Shown here piece by piece: positions 11,137-21,714 of a stretch of 64,000 nt of DNA. Both the position numbers and the translations under genes were made by a program. The notes below the pieces were generated by a model. That model did no database searches, was not told the origin of the DNA, and saw only the letters and a list, made by a program, of their open reading frames with translations. Within the stretch, counting starts at the first letter, position 1. Each line of letters opens with the position of its first letter. The DNA comes from Gigantopelta aegis (taxonomy: Eukaryota; Mollusca; Gastropoda; Neomphalida; Peltospiridae), in contig NC_054708.1 in NCBI RefSeq assembly GCF_016097555.1, positions 23,394,334 through 23,458,333 on the forward strand, given 5' to 3'.

Positions 11137-11288
11137 ATGGTAAAGACCTGCACCGTGGATGGATGCACATACAAGCTGTGAAAGGTATTAGGACCTTACA
11201 CAAATTCCCAAAAGATCGCCCAACATCGCATCCGTGGGAACAATTCGTTAATCATACCAGAGCTTACTTGAAAGGATCTGCATCCTGA
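11137..11288 (+). pseudogene. Broken THAP-type zinc finger fragment
   Basis: From the ATG at 11137 the frame reads MVKTCTVDGCTYKL and stops. The frame that follows from about 11181 reads KGIRTLHKFPKDRPTSHPWE then QFVNHTRAYLKGSAS and a stop. C-x4-C near the start, followed by HKFP and a Trp a few residues later, is the THAP zinc-finger pattern. THAP domains bind DNA and occur in host factors and P-element-like transposases. The two halves lie in different frames, so this is a decayed fragment and probably transposon-derived. No transposase body or terminal repeats were found around it. Confidence 0.55.
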
Positions 11289-11580
11289 GAAAGGATTTAA
11301 AGCGACCATCTTTGAATACAGATTACAATAATTACTTTATGTTCACAGTAATATAATGGCGAATTTTTAAATTATCCTTAAGATAATAAAAAGTCCATGC
11401 ATCAGTGAGTGTAAAAGGTTAAATATGTGTTGAAAATTTTAAAACAACATTATCTCTAAAATGGATTAAGCTGCAAGCGTTCATTGTTATAATACGTCAA
11501 AGGTAACATTGATCACATCTTTTTGTTTTCTTTTTTCAATAAAGGGGAAAAACTTACAACATATTTTTAATCCATTTTAG

Positions 11581-11760
11581 GAATTGCGTGTTCTGCATTA
11601 GAGCTTCCTGAACACGGGACTGAGTTCAAATGTACTAACAGTTGGTTGTTTGGCAGCGTGTGCTCCCTCGAATGTCAGACAGGGTACACGACAGTCGGTG
11701 AATCTCACATCATGTGTGACGTCAACAGAACGTGGACCAAGTCTGACTTTTCTTGTCGAG
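11581..11760 (+). CDS. Gene A sushi exon 5 (subtype B)
   Basis: TTTTAG acceptor, GTAAGT donor, 180 bases, phase 1-1. It reads (G)IACSALELPEHGTEFKCTN and ends RTWTKSDFSCR. Cys are at 4, 18, 28, 32, 46 and 59, with Trp at 52. It is most like sushi exon 9 (28909): both have the ESHIMCD or GSHIMCH type stretch and the TWTKSDF or MWTKSDF ending. Within the array it therefore pairs with the last B exon and not its neighbours. Confidence 0.93.
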
Positions 11761-11889
11761 GTAAGTTGACTTTGTTTATTTCTATTTTAGGTTTGACTTT
11801 AAAGTGAAAAATAAAGGCGACAAAAAGTCTGCTTTAGATTTATTTTTTTGTTTGTCTGAATAAATTGTGTGTATACAAAATAAATAAGA

Positions 11890-12075
<186 letters not shown>

Positions 12076-12492
12076 GTCTATTTTAGATATAAAAATTGGC
12101 AAATAAATATAACCATTGGATATCAGATGATATATATATATATTTCTTTGCTATATTTTTTCTAAAAAGATCAAATCCAATTCCATGTAATGTAAATGAT
12201 ATTGTAAACCTTTCTATATTGTGACATTTACTAACCACTGGTCGATGTGCTAGAGCGTCATTAAACATTCACTTCAACGCGAATATCAATTTCAGCTGTA
12301 ACGTTAAATTTTGTTTTGTTAAAAAGGGATTAACGCTTGATATTAAGAAGCATTGCAGGTTGATACACCATTTATCATTTCGCAGAACTGAGAGTTTTTA
12401 AGTCAAGTAAGCCTATTCTAATTACAAACCCATTTCACCCTAATTTGCATTTATTTTGTTGTTCACTGTACTTTCCTTCCTGTTGTCTTAAA

Positions 12493-12905
12493 GGGACATT
12501 CCTGAGTTTGCTGCAAGTTTTAAGATGTTATCGACTAACAGAGACTTTTTAACGATTGTAATTACATATCAAATATATTTTTCTGCATAAAATATTAGTG
12601 GCTGTACATTAAACGTGTTTCTGATCGTTTTAATATTTGTACTAGGTTAAATTTGATCTTATTTCCTAAAATATCATTTGTTCGTACGTACGAAATTATT
12701 TGAAGACAAAATCCAGTTTGGGCTTCTTACAAATATTAAGACAACCAAAAAAACATTGAGTATACAGACACTGATATTCTAAACAAGAAAATATATTTAA
12801 TATGCAAGTTTAATAGAGGTATTTCACATTCCTATTGCGCATGCGCGCGAAGAGTAACATCCCTTGACAAAATAGACTGAAACTAGTCTATTTACAAATT
12901 GGGGG
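12493..12905. mobile_element. DNA element of the AAAGGGACATTCCTGAG family with longer interior
   Basis: It begins AAAGGGACATTCCTGAGTTT and carries the ACGTACGAAA interior. It continues through TTTCACATTCCTATTGCGCA to CAAATTGGGGGGC. A reverse-complement relative covers about 15280-15466 (CCCCCCAATTTGC ... GCGCAGTGGAATGTGAAA ... CAGGAATGTCCCTTTA). The right boundary is uncertain. Confidence 0.6.
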
Positions 12906-13027
12906 GCGTGACAGACAGGTTGTTATGGGCGATTTGAGTAGCTTCGTAGGAGACTTTTAAACTTTGGCAACTAACATGTACATATTTCGAATTAGATGGT
13001 ATAATAGCCGTAGAAAACGGTCCGCTG

Positions 13028-13029
<2 letters not shown>

Positions 13030-13120
<91 letters not shown>
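13030..13120. repeat. (CA)n(TA)n microsatellite
   Basis: CA run followed by TA run. Confidence 0.95.
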
Positions 13121-13123
<3 letters not shown>

Positions 13124-13319
13124 CAGGGGTGCCATGCGGGATTTATGAAACGAATTAGGGGAAATTTTATTCCTAGAGCGAGATCTAGGGATATTAAACA
13201 ATTTTAAAAACGAATATAATAAATTTCGTATGGTACTCCCGTGCTGTATAATTTTTTTTTAAACCCGTTAAATATGATTATAATTCCTTCACAATCGATG
13301 TTGACATTCAGCGATATCA

Positions 13320-13321
<2 letters not shown>

Positions 13322-13400
<79 letters not shown>
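13322..13400. repeat. (TA)n microsatellite at the left edge of a DNA element
   Basis: TA run ending where the ACAGTGAAACC terminal repeat starts. Confidence 0.95.
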
Positions 13401-13401
<1 letters not shown>

Positions 13402-14074
13402 CAGTGAAACCTGTCTTAAGCGGCCACACAAGGGAGTAGATAAACGTGGCCGCTTAAGACAGGTGGCCGCTGAGTACAGGTTGCCACATATATAGTCATT
13501 AAAACATTTGTTGTTGTTTCTTGTTTTACCGTCTGTACTGCTAATTAACGGATGTGTGCTTCATAGTTGACTATAAATCAACTTTTGACATGTTGTCTCC
13601 TTCAAAAAGAATGCAAATAGAATATATTAAATTAACCGTTCTCCACAAGTTTGTTTTCTTTTTCCATTTAATTATTTAATTCCGACTTCATGCGATGTAT
13701 TGTTACAGTAAGTGAATCTACAAATGCCAAGCGTAGCCTGCCCAGAGGCAATTAGATGCATGTCAGATTCATACTTCCTTAATTCATACACAGTGGAGAT
13801 GTGTACTATTATTCCTGAAGGTGTGAAGATCGGTTATTTGCTGCACCTATCGCTGTTGTTAAAACATCCCTTTTATATAAGAGTAAAACTTTACTGTGGC
13901 CGCTTAATGCAGGTATTTTAGCGATTTGGGATCAGATTTAGGTGGCCGCTGGCCGCGTTAAACAGGTGACCGCTTATTACAGGTGCATTTACATTATAAA
14001 TCGTTTGGGAGGAAAAAAGTGGCCGCTTAAGGCAGGTGACCGCTGAGTACAGGTGGCCGCTAGGACAGGTTTGA

Positions 14075-14078
<4 letters not shown>
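13401..14078. mobile_element. Non-autonomous DNA transposon rich in GGCCGCTTAA, copy 1
   Basis: The left end ACAGTGAAACCTGTCTTAAG is matched by the right end reading CTAGGACAGGTTTGACTGTA, an imperfect inverted repeat. Internal subrepeats of the type TGGCCGCTTAAGACAGGT occur in both ends. It sits between two (TA)n tracts, as expected for TA-target elements of the Tc1/mariner/pogo type. There is no coding capacity. A reverse-oriented relative lies at 40383-41043. Confidence 0.8.

Positions 14079-14150
<72 letters not shown>
14079..14150. repeat. (TA)n microsatellite at the right edge of a DNA element
   Basis: TA run starting at the end of the DNA element at 13401-14078. Confidence 0.95.
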
Positions 14151-14154
<4 letters not shown>

Positions 14155-14339
14155 AGGTGTTTTGTTGCATTTTACTTAGTGTCTATCTAATTGGGAAAAG
14201 TTAAAAAAAAGAAGAGATTTTTATGCTGTTACATGTATATCCATAAAGTGGGAATTTAAAAAAGGGGGATTGGGGGGGGGGGGGGGTTGAAGGTAGGTGC
14301 CGTTCTGTTTACCCATACACACGTTTTTATAGTGTCAAC

Positions 14340-15062
14340 ATGAACGCATTGAGTATTATACAAAATATATTTATTTTCTTTACTGTTAATGTGTTTTCCA
14401 CCATATCTAAGTATATAAAATACTAGACGGACCTGTGTAGGAACGTCCTGTACAGAGCCGTCATCACTCTATATATATTTATATATCATTATTATTATTA
14501 TTATTTAAGGAGTGTCTGTTATTTCTTTTACGTTCATCGGGGTATGAACAAAATAAATCATCCGTAAATTTTGTGAATCGGCGAAGCCGTTCTCACATAA
14601 GTTTGCGGATGATTTTTTTGTTCATACCTAGATGAACGTAAAGTAATAACAGACAATACTTATAATTAAATTTGAAACATACTGAGTAATAATAACATTA
14701 AAAGTTCATATATATATATATATATATATATATTCTGTTGAGTATTGTCCGAAATATACATATATTTTCTGTATATACAAAATAGATATTTATTTTATTT
14801 TATTTACTGTTTACTACCATATCTAAGTAGAGAATAAACCGCCCTGTATAGGAACGTTCTGTACAGAGCTGTCCTGACTACATATATTTTTTATATATTT
14901 ACACACGCACACGTTATATATTTTATCGAGTATAAACCGAAAAATACATATATTTTCTTTATATACAAAATATATATTTATTTTCTTTACTGTTAATGTG
15001 TTTTCCACCATATCTAAGTATACTAGACCGCCCTGTGTAGGAACGTCCTGTACAGAACCGGT
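14340..15062 (+). repeat. Three diverged copies of a ~200-bp tandem repeat, split by a hairpin element
   Basis: The block TTTCCACCATATCTAAGTAT then GGAACGTCCTGTACAGA occurs near 14398, 14812 (diverged) and 15000. Each is preceded by a GAGTAT-starting AT-rich block. The first two copies are separated by the palindromic element at 14507-14661. Confidence 0.75.
14507..14661. mobile_element. Near-perfect foldback MITE, stem about 75 bp
   Basis: AAGGAGTGTCTGTTATTTCT on the left pairs with AGTAATAACAGACAATACTT on the right. The pairing continues inwards through TTTACGTTCATC and GGTATGAACAAAA to the centre GAATCGGCGAAGCCGTTCTC. Almost the whole 155 bp forms one hairpin. Confidence 0.85.
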
Positions 15063-15466
15063 AAGATTTTGGTCCCTTATGCGTTCACTGGCTTCCCTCC
15101 TACAAAATGTGCCGAACAAACCCTCGTACTTAGAGTAACATTAAAATCGTTTTCTACGTGAAACGATTACCCACAATCGTTTCCGATATCTATTGGCTTG
15201 ATATCGATGGAAGGATAACGAATTTCCCGGACATATGCGGTTGGAACAGTTAATAATTGAACAATGATCGTGGCCTCGCATTGCTTTTGCCCCCCAATTT
15301 GCAGATAGGTCTATTTTGGCGAGATCTCGCGAAATCTCGCGGTTTGCGTCCTCGAGTAACTCCGCAACGGGCACATGCGCAGTGGAATGTGAAAGAAGTC
15401 TATTGTAGAAATATTTTATTAGTCGGAAACATTTTACAAAGCAGCAAATTCAGGAATGTCCCTTTA

Positions 15467-15596
15467 AGGCAACACCACACGATACGAGTGCTTCGTACGA
15501 GAATAACCGATTGTGATAAAACAAACTTTACAATTTCATCGGTTGCTGTGTAATCGGCTATTCTTGTACGAGGCACTCGTAACGTGTGTCCCCGCC
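15467..15596. mobile_element. Foldback element abutting the acceptor of sushi exon 6
   Basis: The left arm ACACGATACGAGTGCTTCGT pairs with the right arm ending GCACTCGTAACGTGTGT. TTTA is present on both sides (15463-15466 and 15597-15600). The right TTTA together with the next G forms the TTTAG acceptor used at 15602, so the element supplies most of the pyrimidine tract region of that splice site. Confidence 0.7.
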
Positions 15597-15601
15597 TTTA
15601 G

Positions 15602-15781
15602 GTATTCAGTGCAACATCTTGTCGACGCCGTATCACGGAATCAAACGGTGTAACAGCCATCAGAATATTTACGGTACCAAGTGTACGTTCATCTGTGAGA
15701 AGGGGTTTGAACTCAGTGGCCACAGTACGTCTTCGTGTCTGAGCAATGGGTCATATAGCCACCCCACGCCAACGTGCAACA
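15602..15781 (+). CDS. Gene A sushi exon 6 (subtype A)
   Basis: Acceptor GCCTTTAG, donor GTAAGA, 180 bases, phase 1-1. It reads (G)IQCNILSTPYHGIKRCN and ends SYSHPTPTCN. Cys sit at 4, 17, 28, 32, 46 and 59, with Tyr at 52. The acceptor lies at the edge of a foldback element. The last 20 bases of the exon plus the donor are the start of a 107-bp unit repeated three more times downstream. Both splice sites of this exon are therefore in unusual settings. Confidence 0.92.
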
Positions 15782-16180
15782 GTAAGAGTTTTTACTTAAA
15801 GTCATTGACCCTAGATTCAGACATAAACACATTATCTGTTTCACACAAAATGCAGCAAACTCAGCAAACCCCACGCCAACGTGCAACAGTAAGAGTTTTT
15901 ACTTAAAGTCATTGACACTAGATTCAGACATAAACACATTATCTGTTTCACAGAAAATGCAGCAAACTCAGCAAACCCACGCCAACGTGCAACAGTAAGA
16001 GATTTTACTTAAAGTCATTGACACTAGATTCAGATATAAACACATTATCTGTTTCACAGAAAATGCAGCAAATTCAGCAAACCCCACGCCAACGTGCAAC
16101 AGTAAGAGATTTTACTTAAAGTGACTGACATAATATTCAGATATAAAAACAATTTTTGTTTTTCATGAAATACTTTTGGA
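15762..16180 (+). repeat. Four-copy 107-bp tandem repeat containing the exon end and splice donor
   Basis: CCCCACGCCAACGTGCAACA followed by GTAAGAG starts at 15762 (the true exon end), 15869, 15975 (one C shorter) and 16082. Each unit continues with TTTACTTAAAGTCATTGAC and ends GCAGCAAACTCAGCAAA. The donor of sushi exon 6 is thus present four times in series. Confidence 0.92.
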
Positions 16181-16467
16181 TCCACTACAAACACAAGAAT
16201 AATAAAACCCCCCAAAACGAACAAAGAAATAACACACGCACGCACGCACACACAAAGAAAAAAGAAAGCAAAAACAAACAAACAAAGAAAGAAACAAGAG
16301 ACAAAAACAAGTTGAATTTGTAATCTACTCCCATTCTCTTAGGAACTATTTTTTCTCTGTTAATTCCATCAAACATAATTATAAATAACATTTTGAAAGG
16401 ATTAGGTTGTCAGGGCTGAACTCGTTTTGAGAAAGGAAATAACTAATGATATATTCCATTATTTCAG

Positions 16468-16647
16468 GAATTTCGTGTTCCGAACTAGAAACCCCTGAAT
16501 ACGGCACTAATTTTAAATGTACTGACGGAAGGAAATTCGGCAGCATATGTTCCCTGAATTGTGAGCGTGGCTATGCCACAGCACATGGGTTGTATGGGAT
16601 CTGTCAGTACAACAAACGATGGAGCACCGAGGACTTCGTGTGCAAAG
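16468..16647 (+). CDS. Gene A sushi exon 7 (subtype B)
   Basis: TTTCAG acceptor, GTTTGT donor, 180 bases, phase 1-1. It reads (G)ISCSELETPEYGTNFKCTD and ends KRWSTEDFVCK, with the subtype B Cys spacing and Trp at 52. It resembles sushi exon 3 (8223) around the LYGICQYNKRWS or LYTLCQDTKRWS stretch. The intron that follows is the longest in the gene at 11.4 kb because of a LINE and an LTR element. Confidence 0.93.
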
Positions 16648-16676
16648 GTTTGTCAGGTTTACTCTTTTTTCTCAGT

Positions 16677-16846
16677 CGGTCGATCAATCAGTCAGTAAAT
16701 CAATCAGTTAGCCAAACACTAGGTCAGGTGATCAATCGATCACTCGATCAATCAATCAATCGATCAATCAATCAATCGATCAATCAATCAATGGGCGAAT
16801 CAATACATCAGATAATCATCCAGTTAGACAATCACTCGATCAATTT
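16677..16846. repeat. (AATC/GATC)n array, left part
   Basis: The array is made of CAATCAATCGATCAATC-type tetranucleotides. It continues at 20219-20323 and 27770-27800, split by two retrotransposon insertions. Confidence 0.85.
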
Positions 16847-19800
16847 TTTATTTTTTTTTATTCTTTATTTTTCTTTTTTCTTTTCAAAGGTACAGTTTAT
16901 AAAACATAAATTACAAAATACAAGAAAAAAAAACCCAATACACTATACACACAGCACGTAATTAAATACAAACAGTATTTGAAAAAAAGAAGGTAAAAAG
17001 GTATGCACAGCTGATGTAATTGAACACATGGGCTATTTCACCGCAGATCTCCTATTTCCACGACTTCTATATTTGCATAAATATATATTATTATAGATGC
17101 ATTAAAACCAGTTTGATTAAATCAACCTTAATAAAAAGAAAACGGAGAAGAAGAATATTTATTCACTGGCTTCTAATACCGCGACAAATAGGCACCATTT
17201 TTTAATATGGTCGTCCCCTTGCAAATTTATTTGTGATATTATTTTTTCTGTCATGTAATAATCCTTTACCATGGCTAGAAGACGAGTAAACGATAGTGAG
17301 ATGTTCGCTACACGAGCATTATATATGTATTGTTTTGTTATTAAAATTAAATGATTAAGTATTTTTTGTCCTGTTTGTATACCAAATATTATCTTTCTAT
17401 CGTTTATAACTGTACGGCATCCCGTGACGTCAAATATCCAAGATTCCAAATTTCGCCACAAAGAAGTCACTTTTGAACATTTTACAAAAAGGTGCATTAT
17501 CGTTTCCTTGTCCTCATTACAGAAAGTACAAAGTGCATCGTCCCGAATCCCTATCCTACATAGAAAGCTATTGGTTGCTATTATTCTATTAAGAATTTTA
17601 TATTGAAAATTTATAAGTGCGATTTGTTTAGTACATAATCTGGGTGTTAAATATACCTTTTTCCATATTAACGGGGAGTTATCATCGTTTATTATCGCAG
17701 ACCAGCGGATTTGTGCTATTGGCATTTCTACATTCATAGAAAGTATATTATAATATACACCACAACCTTTACTAATTTTTGTCATTAAAAACATATACGT
17801 TGGACACAAAGTATTATATAAATTTATCTGTCCTTGTAATTTTTGGACAATGCCTTTCCAATTTTCTGGGATACTATGAATTACATTTTCGTAATCTAAA
17901 AAGGTTCCTCGTATGTTGTATTTTTGTTTTAACTCTACAAAAGGAATGATGTATCCTGTTTCAGATAAAAGATATCTGATATGTGTTATACCGTTATTAT
18001 ACCAATTGCGGATAAATAATGACCTGTTTTTAAAAAATGTGTGTTCATTTACCATGTTTTTTTTTTCAAGATCTTTCCATGCATTCAATACATCATTTTA
18101 CTATTTCGTCACAAGTTTTAGATATTTATATTGTTTTTTTGCACAAAATCATTTCCATGCATTCATTGATACATCATTCCAAAAAGGAGCTTTTAAATGT
18201 TTTTTATTTCAATTTTCACCCCAACATTTTTTGGCTGAGCCATTCTTAGATATAGCTAAATTATCCATATATTCATTTTATTTACAAACCAGTTAGTTTT
18301 TTCCTAATGTTTTGACAACGGTTTTGCAGTCTGATTGAAAGTAGCGTTTTCATCCAAACCATGTCCAAAAACTAGTTTTAGAGCTTTAATCAAATGTTAA
18401 TGTTTCAATCATTTTTAAGGGGACCCCACCCTCAGTATAATGTCTCTAAAAATTTTTTGTAATAACTGAGCGTTTAATTTTCTATCTGGACCACCTTTCC
18501 ATATAAATGACCCTAAAATCAAATTCTGTTTATTTTCGAAATATATATTCATTAGGTGGATTTGGTAGACTGGTAAAAATATTAGTTAGTTTTGACATAG
18601 CTAATGTTTTGACCATTTCAAAGTCACAGATCATCCTACCACATATATTTTTCCGCATCAAAATCACCTAAGATCTATACAAGAAAAAACTACACCTAAT
18701 ATAAATAAATAAAAACTTGCCGAATCGTGAAACCCATGTCTAAAATGTGTCCATTATTGTAAAAAGGACCCATTTTTATTGTTTTTAAAGTTTTGTTTTT
18801 TTTAGAATCGGTCGTATTAGTCCTGGTAATTCGTACTTTCGAATAAAATATCATACAATATCCTTACATTTTCACCCGTCCTTCTACAAAGCCTTTTTGG
18901 TCTTCATTTATAATTATTTAAAATTGGTTTTATTCGAGCTGCTATGATTAGTTTTTGTGATATAGGTCTCCGTGTTAATTACAAGTAATTACCCCTCTTC
19001 GTGATACAGACAATTGTTCCTTATCATAACCTTTTGAGTCGAAACAAAACTCACCTAAGTCTATAAAGCTTCAAATACTCAATCGTGAACCCATCTAGTC
19101 CAGGACTTTTATTGTTCTTAATTTTTTTTTAAGGTACTAATTCCTGCATACAAACCTTCTAATTTATTTGAAGTTTCTTTGTTAAGTTTTGAATATTCGT
19201 GTTAAATATCTTTTAGTCGAAACCTTTTAAAGCTATATAATGATTGGAAGTATATTTAGCCTGTTGAAGTAATAGTTCCTGTAGGTGTCTCTAATTTTAA
19301 AATTGTCTTTGAGACATAATTTCTAGTTTCTAAACTATAGAAATATGCACTTGACTTGTCACCTAATTGATACGACAATGTCCTTGACCTTATATAGGCG
19401 CCTTCTGTTTTCTTATCTCGAATAGATTCTAATTTCCGTTGTGTGTCTTGCAGTTCATCTAAAATATTTTCATTTATGTTCTAAAAATTAGTATTTATTT
19501 CTTTTTGAATATTAGATATTTTTGTTTCTAAATCGTTTTCTTCCTTTAACTCCTGACGTTTTTTCCAAGTACCATAGGATATCGTTTTACCTCAATGTTT
19601 CTAAAAATAATGATACTGGTATCTTAAAGTTTATGTCAGCATTACGTATCATTTGAATATTTTCATTTTGCACTGGTTGACCATATTCAGTTTTCGTTTC
19701 TTTTATTATATTTTTAATTTTACAATAAGATGGGTCCTTTAATAGGAGTATTTCCAATATAATTCTTGGTCCGAAAAAATTACACGTTATATTAATAGCA

Positions 19801-20218
19801 TTATGGTCAGATCTATAAGGTATTGTAATTTTAGGATCTAAAATTTTATCAAACATATTTGGAGATATAAGAAAATAATCTAGTCTAGCCTGCTGTCCAG
19901 GTTTTTTCCTCCTCCACGTAAATGATTTGGTATACCCATTTAATATTCTCCAAGCATCTATTAAGTCATTTTTAGTTATAGTTTCTAATACTGCTTGTCT
20001 TGCTCTTGGGTTATTAATACGTTTGTAGTTTTCGAGATCTAGCTCTGGGTCCAATACAAAATTCCCATCTCCACAAAATATCACGTTTAATTGTTCAAAA
20101 TTAATTTTATTAAAAATATCCAAATAGAATTGCGGTGAATCTTCATTTGGACCATAAATATTTACTATAGTGAAATCGGTATGTTTATTTATCGTTAATC
20201 TAGCTATTATGTAATTTG
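16847..20218 (-). mobile_element. LINE (APE endonuclease type, L1/Tx1-like), minus strand, 5' truncated and decayed
   Basis: On the minus strand 20218-19587 encodes an apurinic endonuclease-like region: TIVNIYGPNEDSPQFYLDIF, CGDGN (in place of GDFN), RLDYFLIS and a YRSDHNAI end block. The stretch 18088-17159 encodes the C-terminal part of ORF2, with the zinc-finger motif CTFCNEDKETIMHLFVKCSK typical of L1/Tx1-like proteins. The reverse-transcriptase part between them (about 18089-19586) has no long frame and is eroded. The T-rich stretch at 16847-16890 is the poly-A tail in minus orientation. The element sits in an AATC-type array. The apparent start codon at 20231 belongs to that array, not to the LINE. 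Confidence 0.85.
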
Positions 20219-20323
20219 ATCGATCAGTCAATCAGTCGGGCGGTCGATCGATCGATCAGTCGTTGATTGGAAGGTCGATCAGTGAGTCAACCACCTAGTC
20301 ACCCATCCATCCCTCAAGCCAAC
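20219..20323. repeat. (GATC/AGTC)n array, middle part
   Basis: Tetranucleotide sequence between the LINE and the LTR element. Its last five bases, CCAAC, are the left copy of the LTR element's target duplication. Confidence 0.8.
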
Positions 20324-21494
20324 TGTCACGGGGATTCTATAATTCCCGTAACTGAATAAAACACGATTATCCAAATATCTCTCCTAACTGTATATCTATT
20401 AGATCTCTCTGTAACAGGCAGTTCAAAACCGCTTTGGCTCGTCTCTAGGTATGATCAGAGATACGATCTTATATAAAGTATATGTAATATAGCACGTTTA
20501 GTTCACTAGAAAACACAACAAAAACACAATACACTTTGGAATCTGTATTAACCTACGCTGACAAATGTACTGCCGCAGTAGTTAATTAATAACAACAATA
20601 ATAACAACCCAGACTTGATCACTTAATTAGTTAATCTCTAGGTGTCTAGTTTACACAATATGCTTAACACTTGACCGTGACACAACACCCACACGTGTGA
20701 TAATTGAGAAACGCTTCTAGGGGAACTTAATTAATAAAGGAATTACAACACTATTACTAACTGGTTAATTTTTAATTAACCCTTAACTACTCATTCAGTA
20801 ACCTTGTAACACAGAATTAATACTGGTACCTATCACAATAAAGACAATAACCTACAGTTTACCTAGGTCTGCTAGGATGACTGGCTAAGCTTTATATTAC
20901 CAAATACTCGTATAAATAGAACAGTAAGACTACGATTTACTTTGTCAAATGACCGAAGACACTGTCTAAAGAATATTGGTATAATACAGTATTAAAATAT
21001 TAAAAGTCACATCAATCACATCAAGGTTATACAACAGAGCAGAAATGATATTTACCAAGTCCTAACGGACTACGTTCCCGGGAAGCCTTCCTTTTTGGTT
21101 CTCCCCGATATCTCTCAAACACTAGCTATTTATTATAAAATCAGAATATCGCCTGGGGTTACAAGGCGGTCCTCCCCCTATCAAGTGATATATCCCCAAC
21201 TCCCGGAGACGCATTTTTCTCTTTGATCGCCAGACTTACTGACGCCTTGGTCGCCAAACGCGAGCAATCCCCTGGCCATAAACAGCACTACCGGAGATAT
21301 TACGTAACTACTAGCCACATGGCCTCCACACCTGCTCTGGGTGTGTATTAGGCGTACCGATCGAGGACCGTCGTGCAGAAGTATTACGTAACAAGTTGCC
21401 CACCTGGCTAAGTGCAATTTGGAACTGCACACGGCCTTCTAAAACAATTAATATTGCCACAGGCGAAAAGAGATTAAGAGCATGTACCGTCACA
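20324..21494 (-). repeat. LTR, 3' copy in element orientation
   Basis: 1171 bp, TG...CA ends, over 99 percent identical to 26599-27769 by eye. The purine-rich stretch GAGGTGGGGGTG (minus strand) lies just inside at 21495-21508. Confidence 0.93.
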
Positions 21495-21714
21495 CACCCC
21501 CACCTCAAAAAGGATATTTCCTCTACTCTAGGAATAGGGAAATATACTACATTAAAACAAAAGGTGCGTTAACCGACGCATACGGGCATTTATAACACAT
21601 GTAATAATAAGGTGACTACCAGTAATCACACTGAGTCTCTGAGTCCCTGGTATACAAAATAAAATATATAAAAACAAAACAGAAATCAAGAATGTCAACA
21701 CATTATCATAACGT

